A stretch of 7,000 nucleotides of DNA from positions 1 to 7,000 of the forward strand of contig DBPU01000032.1 in assembly GCA_002305615.1 (NCBI GenBank). Reading direction: 5' to 3'. This DNA is from Verrucomicrobia bacterium UBA1412 (GTDB lineage: Bacteria > Verrucomicrobiota > Verrucomicrobiia > Limisphaerales > UBA1412). The notes under the pieces are model-generated. The model was not told the origin of the DNA. It saw only the letters and a list, made by a program, of their open reading frames with translations, and did not search any database. The position numbers were made by a program, and so were the translations under genes. Positions within the stretch are counted from its first letter, which is position 1. Each line of letters begins with the position of its first letter. This document shows positions 1 to 5,152 of the stretch, piece after piece.

Positions 1-782
1 TGGGGCAGAACTTCCTGCACGATTCAAATCTTCTGGAGAAGATCTCCGCGGCCGGAGAGCTCACGGCGGCCGATCAGGTGCTGGAGATCGGGCCGGGACT
101 GGGTCCCCTGACGGAGCGGCTGATTCAATCGGGAGCCCATATTTTGGCGGTGGAGCTGGATGAGCGGCTGGTCGAGATCCTGCGGGATCGCTTTGGCGCG
201 GCGGAAAATCTGGAGCTGCTTTGCGGCGACGGGATGAAGGTGGTCAAGGAGCGGGAAGACTGGGGAGCCTGGAAGATGGTGGCTAATCTGCCGTACTCGA
301 TGGCTTCGGCGATTCTGGTGGAAGCGGCCTTGAAGCCGGTCTGCTTCCAAAAAATGGTGGTCACGCTTCAATGGGAGGTGCTGAACCGGATAGCGGCTTC
401 TGCGGGCACGGCGGATTATGGGCTCCTGACGCTTCTCCTGCAACTCCGCTACAAGGTGACGCAGCGCTTCAAGATACGGAGCGGCTCGTTCTTCCCACCG
501 CCGGAGATTGATTCGGGAGTGATTGTCCTGGAGCGGCGCGCGGAGGAGGTGCTGCCCGTTGAGTTGCATTCGCTTTTCGTGCAAATTGTGAAGCAGGGTT
601 TCAGCCAGCGGCGCAAAATGATGAAGAAGCTCCTCAAGATGAAATGGGAGTCTGAACATCTGGATGAAGCTTTCCGGCGGGTGAACCTCCCAGAGGAGAT
701 TCGTGCCGAGAAGGTGACACTGAAACAGTTTGCCATTTTGACCAAACTGCTGCATGATCTCCAAACGGAGAGATCGAAATGA
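1..782 (+). CDS. rsmA: 16S rRNA (adenine1518-N6/adenine1519-N6)-dimethyltransferase RsmA/KsgA, 5'-truncated by window
   Basis: This SAM-dependent enzyme dimethylates two adjacent adenines near the 3' end of 16S rRNA during 30S maturation in the cytoplasm. The frame is already open at the left edge (first full codon at base 3), and 259 residues are visible. The first residues read GQNFLHD, the motif found near residue 16 of E. coli KsgA, so only about 15-25 residues should be missing. The SAM-binding glycine motif EIGPGLGPLTE is at visible residues 28-38. The catalytic NLPY motif is at 95-98 (bases 285-296). The family motifs FFPPPEIDSGVI and FSQRRKMMKKLL follow. A GTG at base 78 could be taken as a start but would delete the conserved N-terminus. 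The TGA stop (780-782) overlaps the ATG of the next gene. No frameshift or missing key residue was seen. The family call is secure. Confidence 0.96.
   Translation, partial: GQNFLHDSNLLEKISAAGELTAADQVLEIGPGLGPLTERLIQSGAHILAVELDERLVEILRDRFGAAENLELLCGDGMKVVKEREDWGAWKMVANLPYSMASAILVEAALKPVCFQKMVVTLQWEVLNRIAASAGTADYGLLTLLLQLRYKVTQRFKIRSGSFFPPPEIDSGVIVLERRAEEVLPVELHSLFVQIVKQGFSQRRKMMKKLLKMKWESEHLDEAFRRVNLPEEIRAEKVTLKQFAILTKLLHDLQTERSK
767..773 (+). promoter_or_regulatory. Shine-Dalgarno for the epimerase gene
   Basis: The purine run GGAGAGA lies inside the last codons of rsmA, five bases before the ATG at 779. It supports that start and reinitiation across the ATGA overlap. Confidence 0.65.
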
Positions 783-1630
783 AGTTTTCAGTTTGCAATG
801 AAATTTTCCGGGATTGGGATTTGAGGGAGGTATTCCGTGCTGCCCGGAAAATGGGTTATGACGCCGTGGAGATCGCCCCTTTTACCCTGGCCGATTCGGT
901 GGAAGAGATCAGCCGGCCAGAGCGTGCGCATATTCGTGCCATGGCGGCGGAGGAGGGGATCGCTCTTTCGGCGATTCACTGGGTATTGGTCAAGCCCGAG
1001 GGTCTCTATATCAATCATCCGGACAAGGCGATCCGGGATAAGACCTCGAAGTATTTTATCGAGCTGGTCGATTTTTGCGCCGATATCGGGGCCAAAGCGA
1101 TCGTGGTGGGCTCACCTCATCAGCGGCGGGTGCTGGAGAATGTCAGCTTTGAAGATGCGCGTGCCTGGACCCTGGAGACTTTCAGAGCCGCGGTGAATCG
1201 TGCCCTGGAGCGGGAAGTCACGCTCTGCCTGGAACCGCTGGGCGCGGCCGAGACCAATTTCATCAATACGGCACGGGAGGCGATCGATTTCACGCGGGAA
1301 CTGGATAACCCGGCCTTCAAGATCATATTGGACGTCAAGGCGATGAGCGCGGAAGGCCGCCCTCTGCCTGAGATTATTCACGAGAGCAAGGGGCACTTCG
1401 CCCACTTTCACGCCAATGACCGGAATCTGAAAGGTCCCGGTTTCGGGGATGTCGATTTTGTCCCGATTTTGAGAGCGCTGAAAGAGGTCGGCTATGAGGG
1501 CTACGTCTCCGTGGAGGTGTTTGAGTTTGAGGAAGGGGCCGAGGTGATCGCTTCGCGGAGTCTGGAGACGCTTCAGAAAGCCTGGCAAGAGGTTTTGGCT
1601 CAGGCCAATAGCCGGGAGGCTAATGGATGA
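779..1630 (+). CDS. Sugar phosphate isomerase/epimerase, xylose-isomerase-like TIM barrel
   Basis: This 283-residue protein belongs to the AP-endonuclease-2/xylose-isomerase-like TIM-barrel superfamily, whose members interconvert ketoses or sugar phosphates using a divalent metal. No signal peptide is visible, so it is probably cytosolic. Four candidate metal ligands sit where the family expects them: E152 (CLEPLG), D185 (ILDVKAM), H211 (HFHANDRN) and E246 (SVEVFEF). As I recall, these match the numbering of the four ligands in Pseudomonas D-tagatose 3-epimerase. The residue equivalent to that enzyme's His188 is Ala188 here, so the substrate may differ. The C-terminus has the usual DFVPILRALKEVGYEGYVSVE signature. 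The start at 779 overlaps the rsmA stop by four bases and has a Shine-Dalgarno; the stop overlaps the next start in the same way. A specific substrate cannot be named. A hydroxypyruvate isomerase or an inosose-pathway enzyme remains possible. Confidence 0.88.
   Translation: MKFSVCNEIFRDWDLREVFRAARKMGYDAVEIAPFTLADSVEEISRPERAHIRAMAAEEGIALSAIHWVLVKPEGLYINHPDKAIRDKTSKYFIELVDFCADIGAKAIVVGSPHQRRVLENVSFEDARAWTLETFRAAVNRALEREVTLCLEPLGAAETNFINTAREAIDFTRELDNPAFKIILDVKAMSAEGRPLPEIIHESKGHFAHFHANDRNLKGPGFGDVDFVPILRALKEVGYEGYVSVEVFEFEEGAEVIASRSLETLQKAWQEVLAQANSREANG
1614..1619 (+). promoter_or_regulatory. Shine-Dalgarno for the UbiA-like gene
   Basis: GGGAGG lies seven bases before the ATG at 1627 and ten before a second ATG at 1630. 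Both are in the same frame, so the protein would differ only by one methionine. The spacing favours 1627. Confidence 0.7.
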
Positions 1631-2529
1631 TGAAACGCGGCCATGCAGGAGCCTCACTTCTGCGAGCGGGGACGGATCTGAGCGTTCTGGGGCGCGTTAT
1701 CACGCTGCCGACGGTCCTCAGTAACTGCCTGGCCGGGTGGGTCTTGAGCGGTTGCGGCAATGCCGATAAACTGGTTCTGGCCTGCCTGTCGCTCTTCTTT
1801 TTGCAGGTAGCCATCTCCTGGCTGACGGTCATATTTGATATCAAGAGCGAATCGGATTACCAGCGGATGTATCCCTGGCTTTCGACGCGTGCGACCTTGC
1901 GGATTCCCTGGATTCTGAGTGTTGTTTTCATTTGGCTGGGGATACTCCTGGCGGCCTGCTGCGGGAGGATGATCGCGATTCTGGCCTGCTGGATCGTGTT
2001 CGTAGGGATCTTGACTGCCTGCACGCACCGGATTTTTTTCCTTTCATCGCTTCTGCCCGGTTTCCTGAGGGCCTCTTATTACGTGGTCGGTGGGAGCATC
2101 GCCTGGGGCGGGTTGATGGGTGAGACGCTCTGGGCTGCGTTGGGCATCCTTTTTTATATGTTCGGCTGCGGTTTCGTGACCCGGCAGAGATGGAATGCCG
2201 AGCTGCGGAGCCTGGCGATACCTTCTCTGGCTTTTGCCGTGCCCCTGGTATTGGCACTCTTCGTCAATGACGGGGATTACCGCTGGATCGGAATCTGTTT
2301 TGTCAGTGCGGTCTTTGCCTGGCTGCTCTATATCTTTTACCAGCAGAATGTTCGGCAGGAAATGGCACAGACGGCCGGTTACCTGACGGCGACGATCTGC
2401 CTAATCGATTTTCTGGCGGCCGGAGTCGAATCGATGGGAGTGGCTCTGATCCTGGGCGGATTGTTCGTGCTGGCCAATTTCCTTTGCCAGAATATGAAGA
2501 GGATGGACGATATCTGGATTGTCCTCTAA
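1627..2529 (+). CDS. UbiA-type prenyltransferase family membrane protein with degenerate active-site motif
   Basis: This is a 300-residue, strongly hydrophobic protein with about eight or nine candidate membrane segments (for example near 48-70, 94-112, 116-132, 166-183, 198-213, 219-238, 253-287). UbiA-family proteins join isoprenoid chains to aromatic or other acceptors in the inner membrane. Family resemblance comes from the N-terminal LPTVLSNCLAGW segment (27-38), the loop FDIKSESD (70-77) followed by PxxSxR (83-88), and PGFLRASYYVVGG (144-156). In the usual NDxxDxxxD motif, this protein has T67, V68, D71 and E75, so the first Asn-Asp pair is lost. A clear second Asp-rich motif is also missing. 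It most resembles the EboC-like branch from memory. It may bind an unusual substrate or be catalytically inactive. The four-base overlap with the epimerase gene suggests linked function. The fold call is fairly sure, the activity is not. Confidence 0.72.
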   Translation: MMKRGHAGASLLRAGTDLSVLGRVITLPTVLSNCLAGWVLSGCGNADKLVLACLSLFFLQVAISWLTVIFDIKSESDYQRMYPWLSTRATLRIPWILSVVFIWLGILLAACCGRMIAILACWIVFVGILTACTHRIFFLSSLLPGFLRASYYVVGGSIAWGGLMGETLWAALGILFYMFGCGFVTRQRWNAELRSLAIPSLAFAVPLVLALFVNDGDYRWIGICFVSAVFAWLLYIFYQQNVRQEMAQTAGYLTATICLIDFLAAGVESMGVALILGGLFVLANFLCQNMKRMDDIWIVL

Positions 2530-2619
2530 ATTATTTTTCTCAATTTCGACGCCTCTTTTGTTTGACTATTGGGTCCGGGAGGGCTAATCTAACCAGCGTA
2601 TTTTGTGACACTGAGCACT
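2530..2619. other. Intergenic gap between the UbiA-like and prepilin genes
   Basis: This 90-base gap carries a candidate promoter (2562-2590) for the downstream gene. A weak hairpin (2505-2511 with 2518-2524, seven pairs, one G-U) ends just before it, followed nine bases later by a T5 run at 2534-2538. That could be a poor terminator for the upstream unit, but the distance to the T run makes it doubtful. Confidence 0.35.
2562..2590 (+). promoter_or_regulatory. Candidate sigma-70-type promoter for the prepilin gene
   Basis: TTGACT (2562-2567, five of six matches to the -35 consensus) is followed after exactly 17 bases by TAATCT (2585-2590). The latter keeps the TAnnnT core but matches only three of six positions of the -10 consensus. 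Transcription would start near 2597, giving a leader of about 23 bases to the ATG at 2620. A GTG at 2605 would lie only about eight bases from that start. Confidence 0.4.
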
Positions 2620-3543
2620 ATGAAAGAGATTATTTGTCAACATAATGGAAAGCGAAAGAGTGGCTTCACCCTGATTGAACTTTTGGTGGTGATCGCCATT
2701 ATCGCCATTCTGGCGGGAATGATCCTGCCTGCTTTGTCGAAAGCCAAAGCAAAAACACAGGGTATCTCCTGTATGAATAACACCAAGCAGCTCACACTGG
2801 CTTGGATTATGTATACGAATGATAACCAGGAAAACATCATGCCTAACTGCCAGGGAGGTTATGATCAGGCTGAAATCAATGCAGGCAATAAGAGCTGGAT
2901 TACCGGTTGGCTTGGCTGGAACCAGGGCGGCAGCGATGCCGGAGATGGCGGTAGAGATAATACCAATATCCTGTACTTGGTGGATACGCGCTATGCGCAA
3001 ATGGGAACTTACCTGAGCAAGGCGGCCAAGACCTTCAAATGCCCTTCCGATAACTTTGCCAGCCCGTCGGGCCCCAAGGGAGTGATCGGCCAGCAGCGCG
3101 TCCGCACTGTCGCCATGAACGCGTTTATGAACGTGGACGGCACCGGCGGAACCGCTTACAACAACCTGAAGGTTTACAAGAAAGTCTCGGATATGAATCG
3201 CCTCAAACCGACCGGCGCTTGGGTGTTGGTTGATGAACACCCCGACAGCGTCAATGACGGTACGCTCTTCCCGGAAGCTTCGGCCGTGCAGGAAGGCGGA
3301 ATGTGGGTCGTTAAAGGCAGCACCAGAGCTAACTGGCGCGATTATCCCTCTTCGCTGCATAACGGCGCTTGTGGTTTCTCCTATGCCGATGGGCACAGCG
3401 AAATCAAAAAGTGGAAGACTCGCCCGATGATCGCCGACGCCCGTCCCATTAAGTTCATCTACGGTCCTGATACGATTCCGATTGGAGCCGACCGTACTGA
3501 CTGGGATTGGTTTGCCGAACATTGCAGTGAGCCTGCCAAGTAG
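2620..3543 (+). CDS. Prepilin-type (pseudopilin) protein with N-terminal methylation motif and H-X9-DG domain
   Basis: This 307-residue protein has a type IV pilin/type II secretion pseudopilin N-terminus. A short basic leader ending KRKSG is followed by FTLIELLVVIAIIAILAG (16-33), with the predicted prepilin peptidase cut after G15 and the conserved glutamate at mature position 5 (E20). The hydrophobic helix would anchor it in the inner membrane before assembly. Typical companions of the PVC version follow: CMNNTKQ (51-57), FKCPSD (139-144), and the C-terminal H-X9-DG motif with H247 and D257-G258. This type is expanded in Planctomycetes, Verrucomicrobia and Lentisphaerae, with mostly unknown roles. 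I chose the ATG at 2620. A GTG at 2605 would add five residues and is less plausible. Neither has a good Shine-Dalgarno. No pilus assembly gene is adjacent, and it appears to be transcribed alone between a promoter and a terminator. Confidence 0.9.
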   Translation: MKEIICQHNGKRKSGFTLIELLVVIAIIAILAGMILPALSKAKAKTQGISCMNNTKQLTLAWIMYTNDNQENIMPNCQGGYDQAEINAGNKSWITGWLGWNQGGSDAGDGGRDNTNILYLVDTRYAQMGTYLSKAAKTFKCPSDNFASPSGPKGVIGQQRVRTVAMNAFMNVDGTGGTAYNNLKVYKKVSDMNRLKPTGAWVLVDEHPDSVNDGTLFPEASAVQEGGMWVVKGSTRANWRDYPSSLHNGACGFSYADGHSEIKKWKTRPMIADARPIKFIYGPDTIPIGADRTDWDWFAEHCSEPAK

Positions 3544-3593
3544 GAGATTGCTCTGAAGATCGAGTAATCAACATTAACGTTCGTTTTTAGGGA

Positions 3594-3638
3594 GCTTCAC
3601 CTCTGTTTCCGGATAGGAGACGGAGGTGAAGCCGTTTT
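3594..3638 (+). terminator. Strong rho-independent terminator after the prepilin gene
   Basis: Arms at 3594-3610 and 3616-3632 form a 17-bp stem with two G-U pairs around the loop GGATA. A T4 run follows two bases later (3635-3638). The outer ten pairs (GCTTCACCTC with GAGGTGAAGC) are perfect. The T run is short, but the stem is long and the structure lies 50 bases after the prepilin stop, with the next gene also on this strand. Confidence 0.8.
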
Positions 3639-3732
3639 CGGGAGAAAGAGGTTTTTGAAAATAAGCGGCGTTTAGGTGTTTTGGAGCGGTATTTTCTTGT
3701 AAGCGGCCCTGATTTGAGGCACCTTCTTCCGG

Positions 3733-5070
3733 ATGAGTAAGACCGTATTTTCACGAAGGAGTTTTTTGAAAACCGCGGGCAGTATCGCGATGACTGCCCC
3801 GTTTATTACACGTAATCTGATCTCGGCCCCGCCCAGCGAGCGGGTCCGGTTTGCCGGTTTTGGCGCGGCCAACATGGCCGGAGCCGATATCGCTGAGATC
3901 ATCAGCCATCCGAAAGTCGATTTCGTCGCTGTGGCCGATGTGGACCAAAATTATCTGGCTCAGCAGAAAAAGAATCATCCTCAGCTCAAAACTTATGCGG
4001 ATTACCGGGAGCTCCTGGATAAGGAAAAGGATATTGATTGCCTGACCGTTTCCACGCCCGATCATACCCATGCGATTATGGCGATGAGCGCGATGCGCCG
4101 GGGCATCCACGTCTATTGCCAGAAACCGATGGCGCACGATCTCTACGAAGTGCGGCAGCTCACCCGCTATGCGGCCGAGCACAAATTGGTCACCCAGATG
4201 GGTATTCAGATTCACTCGCACGATATTTACCGCAATACGGCCAAGCTCCTCAAAGAGGGGATTATCGGCAAAATTAAGGAGACCTGGTCCTGGTGCGGGA
4301 GCAGCTACGGCTCACTGAATGATTTGCCCGGCGGAGAAGACCCGATCCCCGCGACTCTTAACTGGGATCTCTGGCTCAATACGGCGGCTGAGCGTCCTTA
4401 CCTGGCCTCGCAGTATCATCCGAAAGTCTGGAGAAACATACTGGATCTGGGAACGGGAGTCTTCGGCGACATGGGCTGCCATATTTTTGACAACGTGTTT
4501 TCGGCCCTGGAGCTGACCTCTCCGACAAGCCTCCGCTCCGAGGGTCCTGCTCCCAATAAATCGTACTGGGCTACCCGCAGTCGGATGCACTACGTCTTCC
4601 CCGGGACACAATACACGGAAGGCAAGACGATCAATGTGCATTGGTATGACGGACCGGAGCGGCCGCCGCAGGAAGTGGCAGACTGGGTCGGGGGCACCCT
4701 CCCGAACATGGGGACGCTCTTCCTCGGAACTGAGGGAATTTACCTCATTCCGCACTACACCACGCCGAAGCTTTTCACGAAGAAGGGCGATAAATATGAA
4801 GAGGTTCCTGAGTTGACCAAGCGTTTCGCGCTGCCGACGGTGAACCATTGGCATCAGTTTATTGACGCGGTTCGTGGTGAGGGCAAGACAAGCGCCGGTT
4901 TTGATTTTGCCGGTCCTTTGGCCGAGACGGTGCTCCTGGGGAGTGTCGCCTGCCGGTTCCCGGAGACGACCCTGAAATGGGATACCGATGCGCTGAAATT
5001 CGACCTGAAGGAGGCCAACGCGTTCGTGAAGCGGACTTACCGGGCCGGCTGGGGCGTGGAAGGACTCTAA
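3733..5070 (+). CDS. Gfo/Idh/MocA family oxidoreductase with Tat signal
   Basis: This 445-residue NAD(P)-dependent sugar or polyol dehydrogenase homologue is predicted to be exported folded by the Tat system. The N-terminus has the twin-arginine motif SRRSFLK (7-13), then a short hydrophobic stretch to about residue 25. The Rossmann fold starts at RVRFAGFGAANMAG (37-50); the third glycine of GxGxxG is replaced by N47. Further motifs are VADVD (67-71), STPDHTH (107-113) and CQKPM (129-133). CQKPM is the family EKP motif with Gln for Glu, a common variant in Tat-exported relatives, keeping catalytic K131. The substrate domain has GDMGCH (245-250), giving the D246/H250 pair. The typical ending NHWHQFIDAVRGEGKT is at 371-386. 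Downstream ATG codons would destroy the Tat signal, so 3733 is favoured despite no close Shine-Dalgarno. The substrate is unknown; many relatives act in glycan or inositol degradation. Confidence 0.92.
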   Translation: MSKTVFSRRSFLKTAGSIAMTAPFITRNLISAPPSERVRFAGFGAANMAGADIAEIISHPKVDFVAVADVDQNYLAQQKKNHPQLKTYADYRELLDKEKDIDCLTVSTPDHTHAIMAMSAMRRGIHVYCQKPMAHDLYEVRQLTRYAAEHKLVTQMGIQIHSHDIYRNTAKLLKEGIIGKIKETWSWCGSSYGSLNDLPGGEDPIPATLNWDLWLNTAAERPYLASQYHPKVWRNILDLGTGVFGDMGCHIFDNVFSALELTSPTSLRSEGPAPNKSYWATRSRMHYVFPGTQYTEGKTINVHWYDGPERPPQEVADWVGGTLPNMGTLFLGTEGIYLIPHYTTPKLFTKKGDKYEEVPELTKRFALPTVNHWHQFIDAVRGEGKTSAGFDFAGPLAETVLLGSVACRFPETTLKWDTDALKFDLKEANAFVKRTYRAGWGVEGL

Positions 5071-5100
5071 AAAGGGTTTCCCCAAATAAGGTTTTTTTTC

Positions 5101-5152
5101 AGACAGGCTTCTGTTACTCTTCCCGCAAGAGTATGAGGAAGCCTGTTTTTTT
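5101..5152 (+). terminator. Nested hairpin with U-run overlapping the start of the S9 peptidase gene
   Basis: The outer stem pairs 5103-5111 (ACAGGCTTC) perfectly with 5138-5146 (GAAGCCTGT), extendable to 12 pairs with two G-U pairs (5101-5112 with 5137-5148). Nested inside is a second perfect stem, 5116-5121 with 5127-5132 around CCCGC. A T7 run begins at 5146, then A and T5. It has the form of an intrinsic terminator 30 bases after the oxidoreductase stop, yet the right arm and U-run lie within codons 2-9 of the next gene, and the start codon sits between the two right arms. It could terminate upstream transcription, control initiation of translation, or both. Confidence 0.6.

Noticed and set aside
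24..764. A 246-codon minus-strand open frame opposite rsmA.
   Set aside because: It lies entirely within the well-supported rsmA frame and its translation is rich in low-complexity His, Arg and Leu runs with no domain likeness.
2499..2538. Possible terminator at the end of the UbiA-like gene.
   Set aside because: Two alternative short hairpins compete (2499-2504 with 2521-2526, or 2505-2511 with 2518-2524) and the T5 run is nine or more bases away, so it is too weak to call.
2584..3522. A 312-codon open frame on the minus strand opposite the prepilin gene.
   Set aside because: It mirrors a clear coding gene, has no recognisable motif or signal, and the + strand protein has strong family hallmarks. 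It is a codon-bias shadow.
3662..3707. Eight-base direct repeat TAAGCGGC at 3662-3669 and 3700-3707 upstream of the oxidoreductase, considered as an operator.
   Set aside because: The repeat is short, has no symmetry, and no promoter could be placed next to it; chance is a fair explanation.
4312..5085. A 257-codon minus-strand open frame opposite the oxidoreductase.
   Set aside because: It is antisense to conserved motifs of the Gfo/Idh/MocA protein and has no domain resemblance.
5092..5120. Possible promoter for the peptidase, with an extended -10-like TGTTACTCT at 5112-5120.
   Set aside because: The -35 position is only a T run and the -10 hexamer matches three of six bases, so the evidence is too thin.
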